Below the pieces are notes generated by a model that had not been told where the DNA came from, did not search any database, and saw only the letters and a list, made by a program, of their open reading frames with translations. Both the position numbers and the translations under genes were made by a program. A stretch of 64,000 nt of DNA from Leucaena leucocephala (Eukaryota; Streptophyta; Magnoliopsida; Fabales; Fabaceae): contig CM073569.1 of assembly GCA_037074615.1 (NCBI GenBank), positions 9,740,001 to 9,804,000 on the forward strand. The letters are read 5' to 3'. Below, in pieces: positions 23,975 to 35,800 of this stretch (position 1 is the stretch's first letter; every line of letters begins with the position of its first letter).

Positions 23975-26900
23975 TCAGCCCCGAGTCAAGTCGATACCGG
24001 TATGAGTATGCACGAGTGCGTTTCTCAGATCTACATTAGGAAACGTGGCTATTGTAATAGGGCTATTTGACTTGTTACCATCATGTCGAGCCTGAGCCTG
24101 AGCCTGAGCCTCAGAATTCTTACTCTTGGGAGAGGTTACTTGTTTCTTCATCTTAGCATTTCCATGTACAAAACTGCACACCACCACCTGCACAAAATAA
24201 CATAAGAGCATCATTAAGCAAGAAAGAAATTAGTAAAATATTTGTTCTAAATGTTATATCAAGGTCCTTCATTCATACATTCATAATTACACTTATCCAC
24301 TCTATTGATGCGAGATACATTCAATTTTATGAATTTAGAAGATCCAAACTGGAGGAAAAGTACTTTAGTTCCTATCTATAAAAATAAAGGGGATATTCAA
24401 AATTGTGCAAATTATAGAGGGATAAAGCTTATGAGTCACACTATGAAGTTATGAGAAAAGGTAATTGAACACAGGTTGAGATTAGAGACTGATATTACGG
24501 AGAATCAGTGTGGTTTCATGCCAGGTAGGTCTACAATGGAGGAGATTTATTTATTAAGGGGGTTAATGGAAAAGTATCGGACCAAAAGAAGAGACTTGCA
24601 TTTGGTCTTCATTGATTTAGAAAAAGCGTATGATCGAGTGCCAAGGGAGGTGCTTTGGAAAGCTTTGGAAAAGAAAGGTATACGGATAGCAAAGGGTTTT
24701 CGTCTGAGTAGAAGTAAAACTGAATACATGCATTGTAATTTTTCTAAGAGGCAAGTTAGAAGTAATTTAGAGGTCAGATTAGGAGATCAAGTTATTCCAC
24801 AAATAGATAAGTTCAAATATTTGGGATCAATTATACAGAAAGATGGTGAAATTTTGGAGGATGTTAATCATAGAATCCAGGCTGGGTGGTTTAAATGAAG
24901 AAAGGCTACTGGGGTTATTTGTGATCGGAAAGTACCAGATAAATTAAAAGGAAAGTTTTATCGTACTGCTATAAGACCAGCAATGCTTTATGGAAGTGAA
25001 TGTTGGGCTTTAAAAGGACAACAAGAGCATAAAGTTGGGGTAGCCGAAATGAGGATGTTGAGATGGATGTGTGGACATACAAGAAAAGATAAGATTCGTA
25101 ATGAACAAATACGGGGAAGAGTTGGAGTGGCACCTATTGCGGAGAAAATAGTGGAGAACCGTCTTAGGTGGTTTGGACACGTACAAAGAAGGCCAAGGGA
25201 TGCGCCGGTGAGGAGGGTGGATCAAATAGTATGGAGTCCGGTTAAAAGGAGTAGAGGAAGGCCAAAGAGAACGCTCAACGAGGTCATTGAGCGAGATCTC
25301 CTGGTAAATAACCTATCCAAGGATTTAGTTTTTGACAGAGCACAATGGCGTCGTATGATCCATGTAGCCGACCCCATTTAATGAGAAAAGGCTTTGTTGT
25401 TGTTGTTGTTGTAGAAGATCCAAACTGGGATGTTAGTTAGCCAACATTCGATATGCCTACAGCGGCATTGAAGATAACACATGAAAGCTCATCCCATAAA
25501 AAGAAACTGTTGGAATCTTATATCAAACCTCTTTGACTTTTTTAACTTCTATTTCAAGACAACTTTCAATTGTCTTGCCATGGGCATCATAGTAGATGCC
25601 TCCTAAACACGGGAATAGGAGGGCAGAGTAGGTTTTGGGGAGATGAGGAATATACCTGAACCGGGCTTGCAGCGATAAGCACAGCAACACCACCACCGAT
25701 AACTTGACCATCAGGACTAGAAAGAGAAACACTCAAACCTCCTGTTCTATCACGAGGCCCACCATCTTCAGCAACCAAGTATGAGCCAGACAAGCATAAA
25801 ATTTGAAATCGGCCCTGAAAAAGACAACAAAACAATGGAAGATTCAAGTATTCAGCTTGATTCTCTCACAGAAAATATGCAGTTGAAATGCCTTTAGAGA
25901 GACTAAGGCACTCAATGATTGTTTATTATTCACTAGGACCTATATTTGATTCTTCTGTTTCTTTTTCTGTTTTGGGTCTTTCCTCTAAAGCCAATATAAG
26001 ATTGTCTTGCAAATCAACAACATAAACCAAGGTCACTGCCATTGCAAATCAACAACATAAACCGAGGTCACTGCCACCAACAAGCGAGCCTACCTATGCT
26101 TCAGAGAATTCATTTTACCCATGATTCCTCACAAATGGAAACACTTATGTTTCAAGGACTGCTAAAGTGAACTGCATTAACCTTGTCTTTCTTTAACTGA
26201 TACAGAATCATCAGAAAACCATTTAACCTTGTAAAGCAAATATTGCACAGTGCAATGGCAACAGCAGAGGTAGATTTAAGTAGAAGAAAACGGTGGAACT
26301 TATAAGCCATTCATCGTGTTTAAAACACCAAAAGAGAAGGACATTTAATAATGCCAGCTGGTATAAGATGATAAAGGATAAGCAGTATGGTGTAGTGCTT
26401 TAACCTCATAAGTGAGACTGATGTTTGTTGAGGCAGGTTGGCGTAGAGTGACAGAAGCAACTGTGCCAGTGCCTGACATGATGCACAGAGCCCTTGGTCT
26501 CTGCTGTGATAAAGACAATAACTTTGCTACAATGTCCTGGAACCCAAAAAAAAAAAAAAAGAAAAAAAACATAAAACCTACCATTTAAGAAATTTGTAAT
26601 AATGTGCATTATAAAGAAACAATTTAGAAGACTAACATTATCAACATTAACCATGTTCTCAAAATTGAAACAGAATTGGAATTAAATAATTCTCCAAAGT
26701 ATGATTTGTGCTTCATTCTATAAAGTATGACTTACCATACCAGCATATCAATATTCAGAACCGAAATAAAGAAACAGACTTTATTCACTAAATTATTTTT
26801 CTCTCCATTGATTTCTTTATGCAGGTATGCCTCCTGAATGCAGTGATCACAACTTCCACATGTTAGCCAATGTTTGAGACAACTTTATCTTCTTACAGAT

Positions 26901-28172
26901 GCATAAAATAACTACTTAATTATATTCAGGACAGAGAAAAACAAACAGAGATAAATAGATAAAATCATTAAATTATATAAAATGCGATGTTATAACTACC
27001 TCCCCAGCTCCAATGGTGATAACATGAGGTGCAAAAGCAAGTCCGGCAGAACTGTTCATCCATTCACCTAGGAAGAAATAAATAGAACATGTTAATCATA
27101 CACCTCAAAGCATATGTGAGGATAAAATTACTAGCAACTAACAGCTGTATCCATAAACAGATCAAGAAACAGTAGGAAAAGAAAGAGAAGGGAAAAATGG
27201 AAACTCAACGTCTAATTTCTCATGGGTTTTCAATTTAAAACATTCTGAACAATTAACCGATTAAGCATTCCAGACACTCAACATGAGAGTAGGCTACTTA
27301 TATGGAACTGCCTCAGTTTACCAAGTTTTATACATTAAAAGGAATTACATGAATGAAAAGCATGTTGGCTTCAAGGATTTCTGAAGCAGATTTCATGACT
27401 AACAAGCAACCAAATCAAACGAAGCTAAATAAGGAATATCAATAACCTGCCATAGGCTAATCATCCTTATAAGAACACAGTACTAGCCTGTTTGCTTCAA
27501 ATGATATAACAAAGAAGAATTCAACAGCTTCACACCGAAGTGAGTCACTGGATATCAAGAAACTTGAGTTGTTACCAAAAAAGGGAAAAACAATCTATTA
27601 TGCATTGAAATCAAAGCGCAGAAGCTGCTGAAAAGAAACTTCACATCTATAGTACATCAAGAAAATAAGAACATGATGCATATAAAATCAACAAGTGAAG
27701 ATCCTAACAGAAACATACCTAGAGCCGCTAGTTGCTGCTTCCTGCCAGAACCAGGTGGACGTCCTCTATTCCGTTTCTGGGAAGATGTGCCTGAACCTGG
27801 GGTAGAATTAGCAGTTGCAGACATGGGAGACAGTCCCAAAGAAACAGGGCCATCAGGACCATATTTACGAGGCCTTCCTCTCTTCTTTTTCAAGGGTTCA
27901 CCTGAAGAAGGTACTCCGGGGGAGGAACTTATTATGTTAGGGCCTTGACTAAAATTGCTACGAGAAGGCTCTACTGGAAATGTGGAACCCACAGAACCAC
28001 CTCGGACATTTGGTTGAGCTTGAAATCCAACGTTTGACAAATGTCTAAACCCAGGAGGTGATTGTTGGAACCCCTGGGCTTGTGTTCCAGAGCCAGACCC
28101 AGAAACATTTCCCCTATGCATGTAATATGGAGCTGAGCCACCAGAGAATGCCATAGCTTCTCTCCCATCCAT
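23975..28172 (-). CDS. AHL: AT-hook motif nuclear-localized (AHL) protein
   Basis: Five exons join in frame to a 341-residue protein: 27719-28172, 27000-27067, 26405-26536, 25656-25814 and 23975-24187. Two AT-hook cores (RGRP) sit at residues 98-101 and 136-139; the first follows a KKK basic run and the second leads into GSGRKQQ. A PPC/DUF296 domain follows at about 155-290 with the family core GRFQILCLSGSY. The tail carries an Ala-Gln repeat. AHL proteins bind AT-rich DNA through the hooks and assemble through PPC in the nucleus, affecting growth and chromatin. Two AT-hooks point to the type II group. Intron 4 contains a LINE insertion. The start is the first Met of the open exon and lies in a plausible family N-terminus. 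Confidence 0.95.
24353..25411 (+). mobile_element. 5'-truncated RTE-like LINE in AHL intron 4
   Basis: The insert is flanked by perfect 17 bp target duplications at 24336-24352 and 25412-25428; the single uninterrupted site is present in copy 1 near 3717-3733. It encodes part of a non-LTR reverse transcriptase (motifs NYRGIKL, NQCGFMPGRST, FIDLEKAYDRVPRE) and a C-terminal region (YGSECWA, RMLRWMCGH, RWFGHVQRR). It ends in a (TTG)n tail. The frame carries TGA stops at 24452-24454 and 24896-24898. The catalytic metal-binding (xADD) block is missing because of an internal deletion. The element is dead and lies sense on plus, antisense to AHL. Confidence 0.92.
26007..26076. repeat. 35 bp tandem duplication in AHL intron 3
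   Basis: The unit starting 'ttgcaaatcaacaacataaa' occurs twice here and once in copy 1 (around 4315-4350). It arose after the segmental duplication or was lost in copy 1. Confidence 0.8.
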
Positions 28173-28920
28173 GCATTTACTACGAGATTAGTGATAAATA
28201 TACAAACTTCCTTGTAACTCTGCTCAAATCCTCAACCCCAAATCTTTCCGAGCAGAGCAAACTTCTTAAACTACTTCCAGAAAGGCATACCAAAACAGGG
28301 GTTTCCCCGGGGTTTCTCCGAAAGTCAAGAATTTAAAAGACTTAATCAGTGATAAAAAGATTCAATCTTTAGCACAAAATTGTCGAGAAGAGAAGTGGAT
28401 CTAAAACTCAACAACCCCGGATACTTGATCAAGTACAAATTTTTTTCTCAAAGTCTATTCTAAAACCCAGATTTTGCAAGAGTCCGGCGTAAGTACTGAA
28501 ATCTAAGAACCTCTGGGAGGGTATGATTAGTATTATCAGGTCAGGAAAAATAATTAATTTAGAGCTTTAAATTGTGGGAGGAACAAAAACCGGGGTGAGA
28601 GCTTACTCAGGTAAAAATGCAGAAAACTCAGAATCTCATATTTAACACAAGAAACTCAAGCTAGCAACCTAGAGCTTAACCGAACACGCCTCAACACATT
28701 GAGATGACCAAAACCCTAGATTTGAAATCTAGGGTTTTTATGGAGAAATGCCGGGGGTGGAGATGCAAAAAGGGAGTGAAGAAAAGACAAGAGTAAGAGT
28801 TGGGACTTGGGAAGAAGAGAAAAAGAATAAAAAATGTGAGCTTTTGAATTAAAGTGCGTTAGTGTGTGTGAAAGTCTGAAAGAGAGAGCCGTATATTTGA
28901 ATAAAAGGGCCCTGAATTTG
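28173..28920 (-). promoter_or_regulatory. AHL upstream region with telo-box palindrome
   Basis: This is the sequence upstream of the AHL start codon. At 28710-28738 two 14-base arms built on aaaaccctagattt form a perfect inverted repeat around a single central base. Each arm includes the AAACCCTA core of plant telo-boxes. A leader intron is possible but I could not fix its ends. Purine-rich repeats lie near 28790-28890. Confidence 0.5.
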
Positions 28921-29422
28921 TATAGTGTATAAAGCTTTTTTTTAATTTAATTTCTTTAACTTTTATTGTTTTCAAATTAAAATATTACTGTATTCTGTTT
29001 AAAAATAAATAGCTAAAATTGTTATCATTTTTAAATAAAAATATTAAATAAAATGAAGTAATATAAGAATTTAGAAATGATTGTACATTAGTCAAACTGG
29101 AGGAATAATCTGAAAATGAAAAAAAAATAATAAAATGAAAATAAAGAAATAATTTAAAAAAAAGAGGAGGGGAAAATTGAAACATACGCTATTTTAGAAA
29201 ATTGAGATGATATTTTTATTTTTCAGTATCAAACTATTTAGTATTTAGGAGATATATTAAAATTCGACTAATTTAAATTAAGTAAAAAATAACTATAAAA
29301 ACAAAAAAAACTCTTTAAATAAGTATTTAATATAACTATATATTTAGAGTTTAAACCCAAGATCACTAATTGAGATAATATAGCTTTCTATTAACTAAAA
29401 TTGTTTGTTTGAAATGAGCTTT
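28921..29422. other. AT-rich intergenic DNA
   Basis: No gene or recognisable repeat is seen. A minus-strand open frame at 28985-29185 is low-complexity Phe/Ser-rich and not credible. Confidence 0.6.
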
Positions 29423-29425
29423 TTA

Positions 29426-29944
29426 GGGTGTGTTTGGAAAACACCCAAACCGCGATTTTAAAAGGGCTTTTGACCCAAACCTCGGTTTGAGAAAATTTCA
29501 AAACAAATAGGCTTATTTGTCCATAAATGCTTTTGGACAAAATCATGGTTTAAAACCATGGTTTTGAATAAGCTATTTAAAATAGCTTTTTCAATAGTAA
29601 AAGCACTTATGGACTATCCAATTACTATCTTACCCCTACTTTTTCTTACACCCTCTCTCCTCTCTCCTACTTTTTCTTACACCCTCTCTCCTCTCTCCTC
29701 TCTTCCTTCTCTCCTCTCTCTTCTCTTTTCTCTAACTCCCTCCTCTCTCTTACTTTAAATCAAATCATACCCTTTTTGGTAATTTACCACCATAAAAGTC
29801 ATTCTAAAAATAACTATCCAAACACCTATTTATTCAAAACCATTTTTTTTCCATAAACTCTTCTCCAAAAGTCATTTTCCATAAGTTGTCCATAAATCTT
29901 TTTTTTTCATAAGCCCTTTTTCAAAATCATATCCAAACAGACCC
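29426..29944. mobile_element. Tourist-like MITE
   Basis: The ends GGGTGTGTTTGG and CCAAACAGACCC are imperfect terminal inverted repeats. They are flanked by TTA on both sides (29423-29425 and 29945-29947), the target duplication of the PIF/Harbinger superfamily. The 519 bp interior is non-coding, with a CT-rich block containing repeated 'ccctctctcctctctcc'. It is the best preserved of three relatives in this window. Confidence 0.82.
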
Positions 29945-29949
29945 TTAAT

Positions 29950-30920
29950 GTGTTATGTTTATTTAGATCAGATTTACATTATTTAAATTTAATTTAGTTT
30001 ATCAAAATTTAGATTTTTTTTTTGAACTAAAATCGAGGTGATTTCATTCAGTGAGTTAATGTGACGATTACATGGCAGGTCTACAACATGTGAAATGATT
30101 TGATACCTTTTGCTCGAACATAAGCTAATCGCAAATTTACATAACCAAAATTTAGATCTTTTTGTTTGTATGCAATGCAATCAACAATGGTCGAAATACA
30201 TTATTTTTATTTAAAAACTATTATTTAGTTTTAATAAAACAAAAATGTTAAAATTGTAAAATAGGACTGAAATAAAATTAGAAAAAAATAAAAAAAAATA
30301 CCATTTGAAATCTAAAATTTTAAAACAGTTATTCTAGTTTTACAAAGAATAGATTGTTCATATATAGCACTATTTCTTTTCTCTTTCTTTCTGTAAAATG
30401 TCATTCTTTCTTTTTTTTTCTTTCTTTTTCTCTTCCCTCTTCCTTATAGACCATTCTTCTATCGGTGTTCCTCGCCTCTCTCCTTGCTATTGTCGACAGA
30501 ACTGAGTGTTGGAGATGAATGAATGGAGTCGCGGAATGGAGATGGTGAGTGAAGACTAGAAAAGAGTGGGTTTGTTACTATTCTCACATTGCCGTCGCTA
30601 CTAATTTCGTTCTACTTTTGTGTCAACGTTGTCTCACCGTGCTTATTCTTGTTGTCGGTACTAGTATCGAGATGAATGAGTTCGGTTATGGAGATGACGA
30701 TGAGTGGAGAGGTGGATGGAGTGAGGTGATAGGTGTGTGAATGGAGGCCAAGAGATGGAGATGATAATAGATGGAAGTGTGTGTGATGCGAATGGAGTGG
30801 GTGAATGGCTTGAGAGATGAATGGAGACGATGAGATGGCATGAAGAGGAGAGGGAAGATGTTAGTTGTGGAGGGAGATGGATAAATGCTGAAGATGATGG
30901 TGTGATGGGGGCGTGAATGG
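29950..30920. other. Intergenic DNA with GGAGATGAATG-rich stretch
   Basis: The first 450 bases are AT-rich. From 30490 to 30920 the plus strand is purine-rich with recurrent 'gaatggag', 'gagatg' and 'gatgga' motifs, like a decayed low-complexity repeat. I see no credible gene. Confidence 0.5.
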
Positions 30921-31340
30921 AGTCAATTACTTAGGTTAGTTATTACTCATGTAGTGAGATTGACAACTTTTATAATGACTTTGACCACATTCGTTAAGAT
31001 ATTTACTACTCTATTTAACAACTTAATTACAAGTAATTACTTGGGTCAATTACAACTCGTGTAATAGAATTAATAACTTTTATTAATATATTTATTACTC
31101 TCTTTAACAATTTAATTGTAAGTAATTACTCGAGTCAATTACTACTCATTTGAGATTTATAACTTTTATAATGATTTTGACTACAGTAATAAATATATTT
31201 ACTACTTTTTTTAACAATTTAGTTGCATTTAATTATTTAGATTAATTATAACTCGTTAATGGGATTGACAAATTTTATAATGACTTTGATCACTTTCATT
31301 AAAATATTTACTTGTAACTAAGTTGCTAAATAGAGTAGTA
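30920..31340. repeat. Imperfect tandem repeat, about four units
   Basis: Units of roughly 90-110 bases start near 30924, 31036, 31124 and 31230. Each has the order 'aattact(t/c)..gtcaattac', 'aacttttataatga.tttga', 'atatttacta' and 'tttaacaa.tta'. The copies are well diverged. Confidence 0.7.
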
Positions 31341-32511
31341 AATATCTTCATATAGTGATCAAAATCATTACAAAAGTTATAAATCCTATACACAATGAGA
31401 GAGGTCATTTTCATTGGCAAATTTATCTTTTCTCTAAAATTTTAAAATAACATATTAATATTTATGATCAATTTATCATTTTATAAAATTAAAATTAATA
31501 ATTTAAAATTTTAGATTTTAAATAATATTTTTTTCTAATAAAATTTAAATTTAAATAATTTAAATTTTAATTGTAAGTGTGACCTACCAACGTACAAACT
31601 CAGACGCCCTTTTCAGATTGCCAAATCATGTGGCAGTGGGGTCAGCTTTAGAATCTCTGAATTAGTGTCCTGTAATGCTATTCCCAATTCCTACCAAACA
31701 ATAACCATATGAATAAATAAATAACTTTTTTCAATCAATTATAAATAAATACTTTTCTTTTTAGTTTGTTTGTCCAGCTTTACAGGATAAGAACGATATT
31801 TATTTTTTTAAAATACTTTTTATAACAAAAATTCAAGTAAGTTTGACTTTAAAACTTTCCAAAAGCTGTGAGGCTGAAAATAACATTGAAAGTAATACTT
31901 ATAAAATTATTCACACACTATACAAAATGTAGGACAAAAAAATTATAATTATTTAAATACAAACTTTTAAGTTCGATTTTGTAAGAATACAAGAAAATTA
32001 CATACATCAAAATGGGAAAAAATTATTCAGAATGTAGATTGGTGGAGGAAAGATATCCCCCTGTTTTTAATTTATAAACCTATAAAATTATATATTCAGA
32101 CCAAAAGTTGCATATAAATTATTTACAATTCTCAGAATTATTATTTTTAACCATCACTTGTCCTATTCAATAACATATAACATTCACATGAATGCAGGTT
32201 TTTTCAATAGCTTTTCTGTAAATTATCTACTTTGATTTCGCTACAATATCTACATATTAAATATTATTCCCCTCTCTTTATTATAAAAGTTAATTGACTT
32301 TTTTTATACAAATTAAAAAAATTAAATAAACGAGTTAATTATAACTAATATAAAACTAATTGACTAATTTAAAAAGATTAAAGAATATATAATATGAATT
32401 TATTTTAAAAAACTATATTAGATCATAATTGACTAATTAATTTAATTTTATTAATCTATCTAAAAAAATCAACAAAGACAGGAGGGAGCATTTAGCCAAA
32501 TTCCTAACAAC
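31341..32511. other. AT-rich intergenic DNA
   Basis: No gene is seen. A less AT-rich patch lies at 31570-31700 without recognisable content. This is the sequence beyond the 3' end of the JMJ17 gene. Confidence 0.6.
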
Positions 32512-32646
32512 TTAACGCAAATGCCAATTTTGAAAGATTGTTTTCATCACAAAACTAAACAAGTCATAAATGGGGCAGTTAACGCAAATGCCAATTTTGA
32601 AAGATTGTTTTCATCACAAAACTAAACAAATCATAAATGGGGCAGT
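32512..32646. repeat. 67 bp tandem duplication
   Basis: The unit beginning 'taacgcaaatgccaatttt' occurs twice back to back with a single substitution (aagtcat/aaatcat), so it is a recent event. It lies about 180 bases past the JMJ17 stop, in the probable 3' UTR or terminator region. Confidence 0.92.
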
Positions 32647-32823
32647 TACAGGCTTTGAAGCTAACTGAATTCTGAAAACTTTGGGGATAAAATGAAATTT
32701 TGTAACTCATAAAGAGAATGGAAGATGATATAATAAGAATCAATAGAGCAAATTAAATGACCAATAACTATCTATCTATCTATCTACCCTACCTACCTAT
32801 CCATCTCATCTGAAGAATACTCA

Positions 32824-35800
32824 TCAGTTAGTGTTGTTGTGTATACATAGAAATGAAGAAAGACTCCGAAGGTCAACACGTTTCTTAGCTGCTCTTCTGA
32901 AAGGCTTTCGATTTTTCCATCTAAGACATTCTATCCCACTCAGATTCCTAAAATTATTAATTTGAATTTGATCATCGCTTCCACACATTGCCTCATCTCT
33001 CTTCTGTTTCTTTCTTGGATACGTATGCCTTGGAGATGGTGTTTTAGGTTCCTCCAGTTTACGGCTAATTAATCTGCAAATCATCCATAATCAATCAACA
33101 TGGACAAAGGGGTGTATGTGTGTGCCTATATATATATATATGATAGGTATTCAACCCAACAAATCAAAAAGTTTACTCAAATATAAAGGAAAGCTGCCAG
33201 AGTAAGCTCACAACAGAGTCATAAAACAGTAAGGATAATCACAGAAAGGAGGAAAAAGCTTAAGTTTATACCTAATGTATTTTTCTTTTCCCTCGTATCA
33301 AATGAGAATAAGTGGATTTTAAATTTGAATATAAGCAAAACGTGTTAATAACAGCAGTTAGTTACAGGGCAAGGGATTTTCTTTGATTTGATTAGAAACA
33401 AGTATATATTAACTACATAAGTTTAAGTACCCAAGGTTTAATTTTGGGTTAATGTCCAATTTTACTTCAGAAGTTTTCTCGTAGGAGTTGTGAGTATCTG
33501 AAAGCTTTTCTTTGATCAATATTGTTTCGAAATTATTAAAAATGAGCAATATCACCCTTGGTCGTTAAAAATGTTAACAGTCAACATTAGGTTTTTAGTG
33601 GTTTGAGTGACTTTACTCCTTTTTTAATACTTCTGGAGTGCTATTGATCGAAAAAAAAATTCCGAATACCCATAGCTCTTGTGCAAAAATTTCTGAAGCA
33701 AAGTTAGAACTTAACCCTTTTTTCGGCCCTTTTTTCTTCTCATAACTAGCACTTGAGAGGCTAGTCTCCCCACACACAAATTGTTTGCCTTATTCTGACC
33801 CCAAACCCCAAAATATAACAGTCTTACACATCCCATGGGAGTCAGCCCATGGGTTACGGGGACCATTATCAATACACACACACACACACACACACTCGTG
33901 CATGTATAACAGTCAAATAGGCTGGACAACGAACACCCCAACACAACCTGAACGGAGTTAAAATAAAGAAAATAGGAATCCAAACCAAAACCATAAAAGA
34001 AGTAAACATGTTTTCCCAATTCATGTGGTGATGTCACAAATGGGGATTTTGTACTGCTGAACGAGAATTCAAGAAAGAGAAATTGTCATAAATCTATGAA
34101 AAAAAGCAAATATTTCACAGATGTCAAGCATAACATATTCAAAAGCAAACACAAAAAGCATAATATACTCAGTACAATTTAAAAGGCGCATGAGATTGAA
34201 TGTGAACTGACCTCTCATTATCCAGAGATGTTGGCATTCCTGCTGTAGAGGGGTTACATGCAGGACAAATGTAGAACTCTTGACTGTATGGTAATTTCAT
34301 GCAATCAAAGTGATACCACTCACCACACTGATTACATGCAATCATCCTCCCTGGATCAAACGGTTTTCGACAAATGCAATAAAGCATACTTCGAGCCCTT
34401 AAAATCTGTGAGGACAAAGCAATAATTGATTAACTTCTTGCCAAAGCCATGGTACCAATAGAAAACATAAAGCAGGTTTACTTACCCTGAGATTCTCATC
34501 CACCTTAACAGGCAAGTTTTCACCTTCTTCAATGAGTTCAAAAACTTTATCTAGGCTGGGCGCCCTAGAATCAACTGCAACCTGTCCTTGAAAAATATGA
34601 AGGAGCCGCATGAGAGAGACAGTGTAACGCAAGGAGAGAAAACAAAGGACAAACTAAATTCTAAACCTTCTTGTCTAGTTCGGCCCACTGCAAATACAAG
34701 CAATTCATTTTTGCAAGTTGCAGCATGTAATGATCTTCAGGTGGTATTTCCAGAGATAGTCCCTGCCATGTAATTTGACATTTTGATAATGTCAGATCTT
34801 CTCAGTTCGATTGCCTTTTTTTATACAGTTTCTTTGGGGGACCCATTTTAGTCTCTCTCTCTCAAAAAAAAATAAAAAAAATTAAAAGAGCTTTCAGGGA
34901 CTGCCACCTCTTTCCTTTTTAATCTTTCATTCTAGAGACCCAATTTGTAGCGACAGGAAATTTAATAGTAGGCCAAAATAGAAAAGACAAGTGAATTAAC
35001 TTCAGGTGAAATAAATAGATTAAGTTGAAAGCTTATCCTGCTCCTATAATGTAAACCCAAAAAAATGAGACCGAATCAGAATCTACCTCTTTCAGATGCT
35101 TCTGTATCTCTTGGATAGAAGGATTTTGTAAACTATTTAGCATTCCATTGACTTGAACTTTCCAAAGGTGTCTTGCTAATGCCAACTCAAGGTCATGTAA
35201 ATCTTGATGATCACAGACACCAGAAACTTCACAAGCCTATATGGCAAAACCTCAATAAGCAAAATCATTCTAATTGTAAATATTTGTTATGTTAAATGAG
35301 AACTGGGTAACAATTTCCATCAATAACACTTACCCTATACTAAAATTCCTGACAGATGCAGATTGCACAACATTTAAACCGCAAATAGCATCAAATTATA
35401 ATAGGAATAAAGACATTTAAAAGAAAAAATAAAATAATAAAATAATAACTTGCCTTTATAGCTATGGTCAATCTTTCAGAGATGATACTAAGATCACTGT
35501 CTACATTAGCTGATGTAAAGTTCACCACTTCTCTCAAGCAAGATCTGCATAGTAGTGCTTGCTCAACAAGTTCGTTGAGAGCATCTGTCTCATCAATTCT
35601 GTGAGTACAAGATACATTGAATGAGCTAATATTCTATCAATTGTCACAAATCACAATGAGAAAGTCGATTTTTCAATAGATTAAAGCCCATCCCTAACCT
35701 TTAGAAAATGAAAACCCTAAAAGGGGGAAGCAAAGGTATGAATCATATCAAAGGGGATATTCATTTTGTGTGCAAAAGAGGCAGGGAGAAGGATTCATCA

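Larger units (their letters stand above)
20179..27532. repeat. Segmental duplication, copy 2
   Basis: This is a direct repeat of 1-5799. The extra length of about 1.55 kb is explained by a 433 bp MITE insertion, a 1076 bp LINE insertion including its target duplication, and small indels such as the 35 bp tandem repeat at 26007-26076. The right breakpoint lies in AHL intron 1 and the complete AHL gene continues beyond it. This is therefore the ancestral locus for the AHL part. Confidence 0.93.

Noticed and set aside
27673..27948. 91-codon plus-strand open frame
   Set aside because: It is the antisense shadow of AHL exon 1, whose AT-hooks are unmistakable on the minus strand.
33711..34037. 108-codon minus-strand open frame
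   Set aside because: It runs through the (CA)n repeat in the last JMJ17 intron, and the flanking exons join in frame without it.
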